From the NCBI GenBank assembly GCA_002923375.1, contig BEIJ01000004.1, forward strand, positions 82,475 through 146,474: a stretch of 64,000 bases of DNA, read 5' to 3'. The stretch is from a bacterium HR33 (GTDB lineage Bacteria > Gemmatimonadota > Gemmatimonadetes > Gemmatimonadales > GWC2-71-9). The notes below the pieces were generated by a model. That model was not told where the DNA came from. It saw only the letters and a list, made by a program, of their open reading frames with translations, and did no database searches. Shown here one piece after another: positions 19,233 to 31,496 of the stretch (the first letter of the stretch is position 1; every line of letters begins with the position of its first letter). The position numbers and the translations under genes were made by a program.

Positions 19233-21881
19233 CTAGCTATCCCTGGTCCCCGCTATAAACCGGGACACCCCGCCCGGATCCCCCGGGGGGCACAAGAGCG
19301 AACCCTGAGCCCGGTGGCACTTGAGCTTCTTCAGGAATGCCAGCTGGCTTTCGGTCTCCACCCCCTCGGCGATGACTTGCACCTTGAGGTGTCCGGCCAG
19401 GGTCATGATCGTGCGCACTATGTCCTTGGCTTCGGCCTCGGTGTCCAGGTTTTGGATGAAGGAGCTGTCGATCTTCAGCGCCGCTACCGGAAATTGGTGC
19501 AGGATCGAAAACGAGGAGTAGCCCGTGCCGAAGTCGTCGATATAGATCTCGACACCCAAGTCGGCCAGCTCCCTGAGAGTGCCTATCCCCGCCTCTGCGT
19601 GGTCCATGATGACCCGCTCGGTAATTTCCAGCTTGAGCAGCCGGGGATCGACGCCAGTTCGCGAGAGCAGTTCTTTCAACCTTTTTGCCAAATGCGGCTG
19701 GCCGAATTGCCGGGAGGAAAAGTTTACCGACACCCCTACCGGCTGATCCGGTCCGAAGTACTCGGTCCACGCCTTGGCCTGCCGCAGGGCTTCCTCCACC
19801 ACCCATTCGCCCAGGGGAAGCAGGAGGCCAGCCTCGTCGGCCACGTGGATGAACTCCTCGGGAGCGACCAGCCCTTTCTCCGGGTGCTGCCAGCGCAGCA
19901 AGGCCTCGCAAACGTGAGTCTGGCCGTCTCCCAGGCAGACTATCGGCTGGTAGAGGAGCCGGAAGGAGCGTTGCTCCAGCGCGCGGCGCAACTCGGTCTC
20001 GAGTTGCAGCAGGTGTACCGCACGGGTGTGCATCTCGGGATCGAAGACCTCGTGCCTAGCTTTTCCCTTGGCCTTGGCCCGATACATGGCGGTATCCGCG
20101 TCGCGCAGGATGTGGTCCGGTTCGCTGTAACCCGTGGCGCTCAGGGCGATACCGATGCTGACCGAGGTGTAGACCTCGTGGCCGTCCAGAATGAACGGCG
20201 CCTTCAGCTCCTGGTGAATGCGCTCGGCTACTCTGGTAGCGTCGCTGGGGTCGTCGATGTCCTCCAGCAAGACGGTAAACTCGTCTCCGCCCAAGCGAGC
20301 CACTGTATCCTCCGGTCTGAGACACCGGGCGAGGCGACCGGCTATTTCCACCAGCAGCCGGTCTCCCAGTACGTGCCCCAAGCTGTCGTTGATCACCTTG
20401 AAGCGGTCGAGGTCCAAGAAGAGCACGGCGAAGCGATATCCCTTTCGCCGCTTGGAGCGCGCCAGCGCTCGTGCCAGCAAATCCATGAAAAGCGCCCGGT
20501 TGGGAAGACCGGTAAGCACATCGTGCACCGCCTCGTGCATCAGGCGCTCTTCGGCCATCTTTCGGGCGGTGATGTCCGTTTGCGATCCGGCCATCCGGTA
20601 GGCTCGCCCCTCCGAATTTCGCACCACCAGACCGCGGCACAGCATCCACCGGAAGGTTCCGTCCCGGCAGCGGATCCGGTATTCGGTCTCGAAGTTCGAC
20701 GAGCTTCCTTCGAGGTGGGCCCGTATCGCGGCTCGGACCCGCTCCACATCCGAGCGGTGAATCCGGCCCAGCCATTCTTCCGGAGAATCCCCCAGTTCCT
20801 CGTCGGCGTAGCCCAGCATCGCTTTCCAGCGGGGCGAGTAGTAAATCCGGTTGGAGTCGAGATCCCAGTCCCAAAGCCCATCGTTGGCTCCGCGGGCGGC
20901 CAGAGCGTAGCGCTCTTCGCTGGCGCGCAACGCCGCCTCCGCCCGGCGCCTCTCGGTAACGTCCCGAAAGCTCCAGACCCTTCCCACGATCTGCCCGCCT
21001 ACGCGCTGTGGCTGAGAGTACCGCTCAAAGACCCGCCCGTCCTTGAACTCCAGTATGTCGAAACTCTCCGCCTCCGGATTGCGGTACAGCTCCCGGACAC
21101 GCCTGAGAAACAGCTCAGGGTCTTGCAACTGATCCAAAACGAACTCCAGGGCGCGGTCGTCCTCACCTGAAGCCAGAACAGTCTCGGGGATGCCCCACAT
21201 CTCGGCGAACTTCCGATTGTAGGTAACGATCTTACCCGCCCGGTCCACCACCAGGATCCCGTCGGCGGTGGAGTCGAGAGTGGCTCGCAGCAGGGACAGC
21301 GATCTCTCAAGTTGCGCCTCAGCATGTTTGCGGGCGCTGATGTCACGGTACATCCCATAGACCGCCACCTGCCCGCCACCAACACGAATGGGGGTTCCCA
21401 AAATGGAGACGTGCACCAGTGAGCCGTCTTTGCGGCGGCGTACGGTTTCGTGGGCCACCCTCTCCCCTTCGGCAACCCTCCGAGTCAGAGAAGCAGCCTC
21501 GTCCTGATGCTCGCCCGGCGCGATCAGAGGATCGAGCTGGCGGCCGATCACCTCTTCTCTTTCGTAGCCGAACAGCCGAGTGAACTCCCGGTTAACCCTA
21601 AGGATGCGGCCCTCGTTGTCCAGCAGCACCACCGCGGCCGGCGCACCTTCGAAGAGCTGCTCGAGGTATGCGGACTCACGCTCCCGCTCGGTACTGGCTT
21701 CCCGGTACTCGCCCAAGACCCGCCCGTAAAAGACCACGGCCAAGAGCGCCACCACGCTCACCAGTAAAGCCGGCACCGGAGTCAGCTCGGCATATCCCAG
21801 GGACAGCACCGTCTCGCTTAGGACCATGAAGGCGAGTAGCGCACAGAGCGACGCCACCCGCCAGTCGCGAAACCGCTTCAA
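19233..21881 (-). CDS. Membrane PAS-PAS-PAS-GGDEF-EAL c-di-GMP enzyme
   Basis: This 882-residue bifunctional-type cyclic di-GMP protein has N-terminal membrane helices (to about residue 55) and three PAS domains (about 70-185, 190-310, 325-445). The GGDEF domain has an intact GGDEF motif (near 530) and an inhibitory R-P-E-D site five residues before it. The EAL domain has E-A-L-L-R-W (near 657), [10 protein letters not shown] and AEGVET. All key catalytic residues of both activities are present, so either synthesis, hydrolysis or both are possible. The TTG at 21881 is not certain: in-frame translation upstream gives [20 protein letters not shown], another membrane helix, with only a CTG (21941) available as start before a TGA. 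Confidence 0.92.
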   Translation of the reverse strand: MKRFRDWRVASLCALLAFMVLSETVLSLGYAELTPVPALLVSVVALLAVVFYGRVLGEYREASTERERESAYLEQLFEGAPAAVVLLDNEGRILRVNREFTRLFGYEREEVIGRQLDPLIAPGEHQDEAASLTRRVAEGERVAHETVRRRKDGSLVHVSILGTPIRVGGGQVAVYGMYRDISARKHAEAQLERSLSLLRATLDSTADGILVVDRAGKIVTYNRKFAEMWGIPETVLASGEDDRALEFVLDQLQDPELFLRRVRELYRNPEAESFDILEFKDGRVFERYSQPQRVGGQIVGRVWSFRDVTERRRAEAALRASEERYALAARGANDGLWDWDLDSNRIYYSPRWKAMLGYADEELGDSPEEWLGRIHRSDVERVRAAIRAHLEGSSSNFETEYRIRCRDGTFRWMLCRGLVVRNSEGRAYRMAGSQTDITARKMAEERLMHEAVHDVLTGLPNRALFMDLLARALARSKRRKGYRFAVLFLDLDRFKVINDSLGHVLGDRLLVEIAGRLARCLRPEDTVARLGGDEFTVLLEDIDDPSDATRVAERIHQELKAPFILDGHEVYTSVSIGIALSATGYSEPDHILRDADTAMYRAKAKGKARHEVFDPEMHTRAVHLLQLETELRRALEQRSFRLLYQPIVCLGDGQTHVCEALLRWQHPEKGLVAPEEFIHVADEAGLLLPLGEWVVEEALRQAKAWTEYFGPDQPVGVSVNFSSRQFGQPHLAKRLKELLSRTGVDPRLLKLEITERVIMDHAEAGIGTLRELADLGVEIYIDDFGTGYSSFSILHQFPVAALKIDSSFIQNLDTEAEAKDIVRTIMTLAGHLKVQVIAEGVETESQLAFLKKLKCHRAQGSLLCPPGDPGGVSRFIAGTRDS

Positions 21882-22136
21882 CAGCCAGAGCGACCAGGCC
21901 AGAGCGGCAAGCCGAATCAGAACGGATACGGTGTGTACCAGGTTCGTAGGACTAACTCCCGCCTGACCTCAGGGTTACAGAGTCCGAAACCGGCCGCCAC
22001 CTCGGACTGCGGCGTCCCCAACGCGAAGGGCCCGAAGCTCACCAGACCGGTGAGTAATGTGATCGCCAGTCAATCCGCGCGCCAGCGGCACCCGGGTATG
22101 CAACCCAGCCCGTCTCTCCAAAGAGCCTCCATGCGG

Positions 22137-22158
22137 GTATCCAGAAAAGTATCCAGAA
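22137..22158. repeat. Two perfect 10-bp direct repeats (GTATCCAGAA)
   Basis: GTATCCAGAA occurs at 22137-22146 and again at 22149-22158, giving a 12-bp period close to one helical turn. The pair lies about 60 bp before the chosen start of the DUF3179 gene, inside the roughly 280-bp gap (21942-22220) between that gene and the GGDEF-EAL gene. I see no convincing promoter or other feature in the gap. It may be a regulator site, or chance. Confidence 0.3.
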
Positions 22159-22220
22159 CGGCGCGTCCAACAGCCGCCCCCCGCGGGAACGTCCCGCCGG
22201 ATCCGGGCGTTGCTTTGTCG

Positions 22221-23369
22221 ATGAGGCTCAGACAGCTGGTTGCGGGAAGCGGACCTCGCATTACGGGGTTGTCGGTCGCGGTAGCCGCGCTCAACAGCTG
22301 CAACCTCACCTCGCCTTCAGGCGGCAACGACCCGGCGTTCTCGGACGCACCAACGGGCATCTATTGCTCGGTCAAGCCTGAAGAAATCTACACCGGCGGT
22401 GTGGGGCTCGACGGTATCGTCTCCCTGGTCAACCCTCCGCTGGTACCGATCGATCACCCCGACGCCCGCTACATGGCGGAGTATGCAGCCACGGTGCCGA
22501 GCAATCCCGACGCTGTAGAGCCGCGAGTGGTAGCTCTGCTGATCGACGAGCTCGAGCTCGCGGTGCCGCTCAACATTCTGTGGTGGCACGAAATAGTTCA
22601 CTTGGATGTCGCGGGCCGAAGGGTGGCGGTGACCTATTGCCCCCTCACCGGCAGCTCACTGGCCTTCGACGCCTCGAGCGCACCCACTCGCCGGTTTTTG
22701 GTTTCGGGGCTTCTGTTCCAAAACAACCTTATAATGGCGGACGAGGAAACCGGTAGCCTGTGGCCTCAAATGTGCGCTCGGGCGGCACGGGGAGCACGCC
22801 AGGGCACCGAGCTGACTCCAATCCCCGTGGTGGAGATGAGCTGGGAGGCATGGAAAGCGCGGCACCCCCGCGGCCTCATAGTCGGCAGCCGCACCCAACG
22901 CCCGCGTGACTATGCGGTATATCCGTATCCCTCGTATGAGAGGATCGATCTTGTACCCTTTCCCCTCTCTCGCCCCCTGGATCGTCGCCGGCCGCCCAAA
23001 GAAAGGGTATTCGGCGTTCCGCGGTCCGAAGGGGGCTTGGCGCTGCCCTTCGGGATTCTAGACAAGTCCCAAACCGCGGTGGCCTATGAAACGATAGGCT
23101 CGCAGCCGATAATCATACTGTGGGACGCCGCAGCTCGGGCCGCCGCGGCCTTTTACCCGCGCACCCGGGACGGACAGCCGGTCGAGCTCAGACCCCACCA
23201 GCGCGGTTTCGTCGATTCCTCCACCGGTACCATCTGGGATGTGGAGGGCCGCGCCATCGCAGGTCCGCTGGAGGGGCAGAGGTTAGTTCCTTATGCCCAA
23301 GCCCACGTCGCCTACTGGTTCGCGTGGGCAGCTTTCCACCCGGCTACCCGAATCTGGAGTGCCGAATAG
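22221..23369 (+). CDS. DUF3179-domain secreted protein, probable lipoprotein
   Basis: This 382-residue protein of the DUF3179 family has no established function. Its signatures are W-W-H-E-I-V-H, V-T-Y-C-P-L-T-G-S-S-L-A-F and S-W-E-A-W-K-A-R-H-P, then a C-terminal part with WDAAARAAAAFYPR and GTIWDVEGRAIAGPLEGQRL. The ATG at 22221 gives a signal peptide ending in A-L-N-S-C (about residue 31), an acceptable lipobox. The upstream in-frame extension to 21933 is low-complexity and not credible. There is no strong Shine-Dalgarno sequence. It converges on the minus-strand lipoprotein gene with a 7-nt gap. Confidence 0.82.
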   Translation: MRLRQLVAGSGPRITGLSVAVAALNSCNLTSPSGGNDPAFSDAPTGIYCSVKPEEIYTGGVGLDGIVSLVNPPLVPIDHPDARYMAEYAATVPSNPDAVEPRVVALLIDELELAVPLNILWWHEIVHLDVAGRRVAVTYCPLTGSSLAFDASSAPTRRFLVSGLLFQNNLIMADEETGSLWPQMCARAARGARQGTELTPIPVVEMSWEAWKARHPRGLIVGSRTQRPRDYAVYPYPSYERIDLVPFPLSRPLDRRRPPKERVFGVPRSEGGLALPFGILDKSQTAVAYETIGSQPIIILWDAAARAAAAFYPRTRDGQPVELRPHQRGFVDSSTGTIWDVEGRAIAGPLEGQRLVPYAQAHVAYWFAWAAFHPATRIWSAE

Positions 23370-23376
23370 CGCGCTC

Positions 23377-23877
23377 TTACCAGCGGACTGTTGCCAGAGG
23401 GAGTATCCAACCGCGCAGGCTTTCAGGAGGTTCGTTCCCGGGATTGGGACGGGAGCCGGGGCCCCCTCCGGTAAAACTGCGCACCGCAACGAGGGTAACT
23501 GCAGCTGCACCTCCCGCCAGGAGAGAAAAGGTCTTGGTTTTGTCCAGCTCCCGGACGTCCACTCTTAGAACGTCCTCCGCGGCCAAGTCGAGCTGCTGAT
23601 ACAAAGGCCCCGCCCCGAACTCGACTGAGATGGGTACCGTGGGCACGAACAACGATACCACGCCGCCGTCCCGGGCTAGTACCGTACCCTGTACCACCCT
23701 TCCCTCCACACCCAACTGTCTGGCGCGCTCTTCCCCGGAGACGCTCAACAGCGCTCTCACCCTAGCACCTTCGGGCACGGTCTCCACGGTCGCGGGAACG
23801 TAGCGGTAGCAGCCTCCCGACACGAGCCATAGACACAACATCGAGACCGCCGAAGGGAAATGCAGGCCCCCTTTCAT
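23377..23877 (-). CDS. Small lipoprotein of unknown function
   Basis: This 166-residue protein is not assigned to a family. A signal peptide with lipobox V-S-G-G-C (cysteine at about 23) is followed by a compact beta-rich domain (GVEGRVVQGTVLARDGGVVSL) and then a hydrophobic stretch, FSLLAGGAAAVTLVAV, that could be a second membrane segment. The ATG is preceded by GGGGGAGGA about ten bases upstream. It lies downstream of the SusC/SusD genes but beyond a strong terminator, so it probably has its own transcript. An accessory role to the importer is possible but unproven. Confidence 0.7.
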   Translation of the reverse strand: MKGGLHFPSAVSMLCLWLVSGGCYRYVPATVETVPEGARVRALLSVSGEERARQLGVEGRVVQGTVLARDGGVVSLFVPTVPISVEFGAGPLYQQLDLAAEDVLRVDVRELDKTKTFSLLAGGAAAVTLVAVRSFTGGGPGSRPNPGNEPPESLRGWILPLATVRW

Positions 23878-23938
23878 TGCGGTATTCCTCCCCCTTGGCG
23901 CTCTAATTTAACGCCGGGTGGCTGTGGCCCAAACCCTG

Positions 23939-23972
23939 AAAAAAACCCGACCCGCCGGGTGGCGGATCGGGT
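23939..23972 (-). terminator. Rho-independent terminator after the susCD operon
   Basis: A 12-bp stem (23945-23956 with 23961-23972, one mismatch) with a GGGT/ACCC loop is followed on the minus strand by seven consecutive T residues. It lies about 30 bp after the SusD-like stop codon and before the small lipoprotein gene. Confidence 0.85.
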
Positions 23973-24003
23973 ACACTTACTGGAGAGCGCCTTTTGCTAA
24001 GCG

Positions 24004-25389
24004 CTATGAGCCTCCCAGATTGGGATTGGTCCGCTTCTCGGTCCGAGAGATGGGCCAGCATAGACTGCGTTTGCTGGTATCCTCGGTACGCGTCAGCACG
24101 CCACCTTGGAGCAGGTAGACTCCGTCGAAGATCGCTCCCGGGGTATTGGCCGCGCGCCAACGCCTCAAGTCGCCTACCCTTCGAGCCTCGAGCCACAGCT
24201 CGTAAGCCCGCTCCGCTTTCAGGGCGGTCCAACCTTCGGTCAGATTCGCGGCGGTGATCAGCGGCAGACCCAGGTCCTGGCGTCGCTGATTCATGAAATT
24301 CAAAGCCGCCGTAAGGTCTCCCCTTACCAACGCCTCCTCGGCCTGTATCAAGCGCATTTCCCAGCCGCTGGATAGGGTGATAGGGGCATCCGGAGTCTTG
24401 TACTTGTCCTGCGGGAACCAAGGTACCCGCTGGTTCACCGAACACCCGTTGGGAGTGCACTCGGCGCCGAACTTCTGCACCGCGGCGTCGCCCCGCTGGG
24501 TAGTCATTCTCCAGGGTACTCTGGGATCGCCGGTGTTCTGGAAGTAAGTCTCGTACCAGGTCGCCCACTGGGTATGGGCCCGATACGGCTGGTTGCCGTT
24601 GGCCCACATGATGTAGTTGTACTGGCTCTGGTCCTGGCTGGAATACGGTATCTGGTAGCGGAAGCTGTTGGGGATCTTGGCTGCTTCCGCTGCGGCCTGG
24701 GCCCAGGTGGAAGCGTTGTTGTTGTTCCAAGTGGCCAGGTTGGCCAGCACCGAGGCCAGTCCTGCGGTTGCAGCATTGGCCACGGTTGTACCGGTGCTCC
24801 CACCGGCATTGGTGGCGATCCTTATAGCCTCCCTGAACTGCTGTTCGGCTCGGGTGAAGTAATTGATGTGCGGCTCTCTCGGTCCTCCGTCGAAGACCGC
24901 CTCGCAGAAGTTTTCGCCCATGAGCCGGTTGGCATATCCCGCGAACAGATACGCCTGGGCGACCAAGATCGATTTGTCGAAGTCCGCCTTGGGCAGCACC
25001 CGCTGGAACCGCCGGATACCGTCCTCGGCGGTCCAGCGAGCCTGCTGGGCCCGGGCCCAGTCACCGTTGGCGTTTTCGTCGTCCACTTCACCGGCCTGGA
25101 TCTGGGTCGGGATACCAAAGCTCCCGGTAGAGCCGGCGGGGTTGATCTCAAACGTCAGTGCACCCCCCCAGTACGCAATCTGGTCCAGCGCGTCCGCCAG
25201 ATTGCGCCGCATGCCGTTAACCAAAGCGGGGTGGGCGCTGGTGCTGTCCAAAAACCCGTCTTGGATGGGACCCGGGTTGATCACCTCGAAGTTGCACGCG
25301 GAGATCCCCAATGTAGCAGCGGCTACGACGGCGTATATGGACCCACCCGCGGCAGATCTATAGCGTTTCACGGTTCCCGATCTCTCCAT
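24004..25389 (-). CDS. SusD/RagB-family nutrient-binding outer-membrane lipoprotein
   Basis: This 461-residue surface lipoprotein partners a SusC-type channel as the lid that captures oligomeric substrate. The signal peptide ends in L-G-I-S-A-C (about residue 32), giving a lipidated cysteine followed by NFEVINPGPI. The rest is the helical, TPR-like SusD fold, with the typical C-terminal blocks EMRLIQAEEALVRGD and AYELWLEARRVGDLRRW. A strong GGGAGGTG site precedes the ATG, and the start is 12 nt after the SusC-like stop, so the two are co-transcribed. Substrate specificity cannot be read from sequence. Confidence 0.93.
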   Translation of the reverse strand: MERSGTVKRYRSAAGGSIYAVVAAATLGISACNFEVINPGPIQDGFLDSTSAHPALVNGMRRNLADALDQIAYWGGALTFEINPAGSTGSFGIPTQIQAGEVDDENANGDWARAQQARWTAEDGIRRFQRVLPKADFDKSILVAQAYLFAGYANRLMGENFCEAVFDGGPREPHINYFTRAEQQFREAIRIATNAGGSTGTTVANAATAGLASVLANLATWNNNNASTWAQAAAEAAKIPNSFRYQIPYSSQDQSQYNYIMWANGNQPYRAHTQWATWYETYFQNTGDPRVPWRMTTQRGDAAVQKFGAECTPNGCSVNQRVPWFPQDKYKTPDAPITLSSGWEMRLIQAEEALVRGDLTAALNFMNQRRQDLGLPLITAANLTEGWTALKAERAYELWLEARRVGDLRRWRAANTPGAIFDGVYLLQGGVLTRTEDTSKRSLCWPISRTEKRTNPNLGGS

Positions 25390-25401
25390 GACGCACCTCC
25401 C

Positions 25402-28398
25402 TCAGAAGCTGAGCCGCAGCGACGCCATGATCGTCGCGGGCGGCGGCACGTGTTCACCGATGCTACGGACCTGCTCGTCCACACCATTGCGCTGAGTCAT
25501 TTCCGGATCGAACAGTCGGAGGTCGTCGTTGACCCACTTGAAGTAGTTGTTCACGCTGATGGTGAGCGTAGCCTGATCCACAGCGCGGATGGCCCAGCTC
25601 ACCGGTATGTTCAGCGTAAGGTCACGCAGTTTGAAGAAGTCCTGCTTGTACCAGTGAATATCGAAGTCGTGGTTCGCCGGGATGCAGGCGATCCGCTCCC
25701 AGGCGGTAAGCTGGTCCACGGTCCCGCCTTGGTCCAGGATCCCGTGGGCCCTGGCGCACGTCGGCCAGCGCACCGAGCGCGACAGCGCGTTACCCGAAGC
25801 GCCGTCGTAGATGTAGGCGCCCAGTTGCAGCTCGCCGCGGGCTGACAGAGTGATACCCCGCGGCAGCCTGATGCTGGCCGTCATCCCGTAGATCCACTCC
25901 GGCAAAGTGGGACCAAAGATGTAGGTATTGGTCAGCGCCTTGGAACAGTTCTCCGTGCAAATAGTGTCCGGCGGCGCGATCTGATCCTTGTTCTTGATGA
26001 TCTTTCCCGCGGCAGCCAAGATGGGGAAGCCCTCCTCCACCCAGCCGTCGCCCACGAAGAACGGAGGCGCACCGCCCAGATCCTTCACCAGGCTCTTGTT
26101 ACTGAAGACGCTGCCTCCCAGCTCGAGCCCGAAGTTCGGGGCATCGATCAGGGTAGCATTAACCGTTAGCTCGAAACCCTTGTTCTGCAGAGTGCCCACA
26201 TTGGCCGCCTGCGGATCCCAACCGCCAAGGGACGGGATCTGCACCACCTCCATCAGCGCATCGGTTGTCAGGCGGTGGTACCAGGTGAACTCGGCAGCCA
26301 GGCGGTTGTTGAACAGACCGGCGTCGAAGCCGACTTCGATCTCCCGAGTCCGCTCCGGCCCGATCAGCGTGTCGCCGAGGTTGTCGGGCGTAAAGCCCGG
26401 CTGCCCGCCCACCGGTATGGGACTCCAGGTCCTCAATTTGTCGAATGCACCCGGCGCTCGACCAGCCCAGCCGACCGCGGCGCGGAGCTTGACCTCACCC
26501 AGACCCTGAGGCCAGAACGGTTCCTCTGAAATCACGTAGGAGAAGCTCGCCTTGGGATAGGCCTGGATACCCAACGCCTCGCCGAAGGCGCTGTTGCCGT
26601 CGAACCGCACTCCTCCGGTTAGGAAGTAACGATCGCTGAGCTTGAAGACATTCTGGAAGAAGAACCCCGCGTTGATCACCCGGAGCCGGCTCTCATTGGC
26701 GATGTAGCGCGAAGCTCCGGTCACCGTGGGCTCACCCGGACCGGCAAAGTCGCGCCCAAACGCATGGGTTCTGATCCGCTGGTTGGCGATCGACTGGCCG
26801 CCGAAGGAGAACGTACCGCTCAGCGCTCCTGTGAGCCGGTAGTCAATGTTGCCCGCGTAGTCCGCGGTCAGGGTCGAGTACTTGTTCTGCTCGTCGAACA
26901 AAATACCCAGCGGCTGGCTCACGAAACCGAAGGGCCGGAGATTCCGGTTCTCCTGATTAGCAAAGTCGTAACCGATCGTGAACCGATTGGTAAACCACGG
27001 CAGCGGGTTGTAGTACACCGTGGCACCAGTGATCAGCCGGTCGATCTCGGTGGTGATCCTCTGGTTGAGCAGAGAATCCAATACCGCCGGATCGCTCGAG
27101 GAACGATAGTTGCGCTCCGCGCGGTACACGTTCAAGGTCAGGCCTTGAGCGTTGTTTCCGCTGGGCGTATTCCGAATGCGGAAGTTGGTATAGCTGTTGT
27201 TGACATCGAGCCGCAGCTTTTCCGAAAGGTCGAAGCTGAAGTTCGCGCGGGTGACCAGCTTCTTCTCCTCATCCTGGGGAAGCACTCCTTGGTTATGATC
27301 CCACGATCCGGATACGAAGTACTGGAACTGGTCGAAACCGCCCGTAACGGAACCCTTGTAGCCCTGCATATAACCGTTGCGCAGCCAGGAGCAGCGGGCT
27401 CGCGGCTTGGGGTTCGGGTGACACTGCCCGTCGGTAACCTTCCGCTTCTCCACCACTTGAATCTGGCCGTTTACCACCGTGATCGAGTCCGCCGGCTTGA
27501 AGTTGAGGAAAGGATTCCAGTCAGTACCGAAGGGCCTGACCTGGGCAAAGCCTTGGTTTACCTCCACGTTCCACCGCGGGCGTCCCCGGGCGCCCTTCTT
27601 GGTGAAGATCTGGATCACTCCGGCGGAAGCCTCGGTGCCGTACAAAGTGGCGGCAGCTGCACCCTTGATGATCTCGATCCTCTCGATGTCCGCCGGGTTG
27701 ATGTCGTTGAGGGGGCTAGCCTGGATGTTACCGCTGCGACCTGTGAAGTCCGCGCCCGGAGCCGGAGCGTTACGCGCATAACCCTCGCTGCGGATGCGGA
27801 TCCCATCGATGTAAATAATGGGCTGGTTGCTCTGGCTCACGCTCACCGCGCCCCGAAGCCGGATCTGGGCCCCGGCACCAGCCGATCCAGCGGTCTGCAT
27901 CACCGTAAGACCAGCCGCCCGAGCTTGCAGCAACTGTTCCACGTTCGCCGGCACTTCTTCCACTTGAGCGGCTAGGTTGATCTGCGCGACTGAACTGCCC
28001 AGCTCCCGGCGCCTGGTCTCTCCCGCGGTACCCGTTACCACCACCTCGTCCAGCCTGAGCACGCTCCTATTGAGCTCCAGGTTGGCAGTGGTCGTCTGTC
28101 CGGGCACCACTCTGATTTGCAGGGTCCCCACCCGGTACCCGATAGCCAATACACGAATAGTTTGAGTTCCGGCCGGCACCAGCAGGGTGAACCGGCCGTC
28201 TTCATCGGTCCGGGTCCCCAAGTTGGTTCCCTCCACCGTGACCTGGGCCCCGGCAATCGGTCCTCCCCCGACCGCCGTAACCCGCCCCTCGACGGTGCCC
28301 GTCTGGGCCAACGCCACCGCCGGCGCTAGAACCAACGCCGCAAGCGCCAGCAACGTGCCCGCTGCGGACACACTGCTCCTCCAACGGTTATAGGTCAT
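25402..28398 (-). CDS. SusC/RagA-family TonB-linked outer-membrane receptor
   Basis: This 998-residue TonB-dependent transporter has a signal peptide at 1-31 and a carboxypeptidase-regulatory-like beta-sandwich at 33-115 (GTVEGRVTAVGGGPIAGA, then DEDGRFTL). A plug domain with LDEVVVTGTAG follows, then a 22-strand barrel ending in aromatic A-S-L-R-L-S-F. It imports large substrates with the SusD-like partner encoded just downstream. AGGAGGGG lies 8 nt before the ATG. The 222-bp region upstream carries a perfect 16-bp tandem repeat that may be its operator. Two secreted M14 peptidase genes lie upstream on the same strand, which hints at peptide rather than glycan import. Confidence 0.93.
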   Translation of the reverse strand: MTYNRWRSSVSAAGTLLALAALVLAPAVALAQTGTVEGRVTAVGGGPIAGAQVTVEGTNLGTRTDEDGRFTLLVPAGTQTIRVLAIGYRVGTLQIRVVPGQTTTANLELNRSVLRLDEVVVTGTAGETRRRELGSSVAQINLAAQVEEVPANVEQLLQARAAGLTVMQTAGSAGAGAQIRLRGAVSVSQSNQPIIYIDGIRIRSEGYARNAPAPGADFTGRSGNIQASPLNDINPADIERIEIIKGAAAATLYGTEASAGVIQIFTKKGARGRPRWNVEVNQGFAQVRPFGTDWNPFLNFKPADSITVVNGQIQVVEKRKVTDGQCHPNPKPRARCSWLRNGYMQGYKGSVTGGFDQFQYFVSGSWDHNQGVLPQDEEKKLVTRANFSFDLSEKLRLDVNNSYTNFRIRNTPSGNNAQGLTLNVYRAERNYRSSSDPAVLDSLLNQRITTEIDRLITGATVYYNPLPWFTNRFTIGYDFANQENRNLRPFGFVSQPLGILFDEQNKYSTLTADYAGNIDYRLTGALSGTFSFGGQSIANQRIRTHAFGRDFAGPGEPTVTGASRYIANESRLRVINAGFFFQNVFKLSDRYFLTGGVRFDGNSAFGEALGIQAYPKASFSYVISEEPFWPQGLGEVKLRAAVGWAGRAPGAFDKLRTWSPIPVGGQPGFTPDNLGDTLIGPERTREIEVGFDAGLFNNRLAAEFTWYHRLTTDALMEVVQIPSLGGWDPQAANVGTLQNKGFELTVNATLIDAPNFGLELGGSVFSNKSLVKDLGGAPPFFVGDGWVEEGFPILAAAGKIIKNKDQIAPPDTICTENCSKALTNTYIFGPTLPEWIYGMTASIRLPRGITLSARGELQLGAYIYDGASGNALSRSVRWPTCARAHGILDQGGTVDQLTAWERIACIPANHDFDIHWYKQDFFKLRDLTLNIPVSWAIRAVDQATLTISVNNYFKWVNDDLRLFDPEMTQRNGVDEQVRSIGEHVPPPATIMASLRLSF

Positions 28399-28474
28399 GA
28401 GTCACCCCTCCTAGGAGAACGGTCAGCTTTGTTCCGTATAACCGCTACCATTTCTCGATTGCTAACAATACCAA

Positions 28475-28506
28475 TATCACATCCCTCACGTATCACATCC
28501 CTCACG
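28475..28506. promoter_or_regulatory. Perfect 16-bp tandem repeat upstream of the SusC-like gene
   Basis: The 16-mer TATCACATCCCTCACG occurs twice back to back (28475-28490 and 28491-28506), ending about 77 bp before the SusC-like ATG. On the coding (minus) strand this lies just upstream of a weak promoter-like pair, TTAGCA then TTATAC with 18 bp between. That placement suits binding of an activator as a dimer or direct-repeat array. The surrounding gap (28399-28620) otherwise holds only a 6-bp GC hairpin at 28594-28609 with no U-tract. Confidence 0.45.
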
Positions 28507-28620
28507 CCGCGCACCCCTCGAGTTGCCGGTGACGCAACCAACCAGCCTAAAACCCATCCGCGGCTCACCACCCCCACACCTCCTGCTAATGTGCCCCGGC
28601 GGCCCGGGGTGTCAAGTCCC

Positions 28621-31425
<2,805 letters not shown>

Positions 31426-31496
31426 GGCTTCGCTACCTCGCTAATGATGGTGGGACGACTATCAACTTACCTACCGAACCGGCACTAGACCAGAGG

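Noticed and set aside
28594-28609. GC-rich hairpin after the first M14 peptidase gene as a terminator
   Set aside because: The stem is only 6 bp and no T-tract follows on the minus strand.
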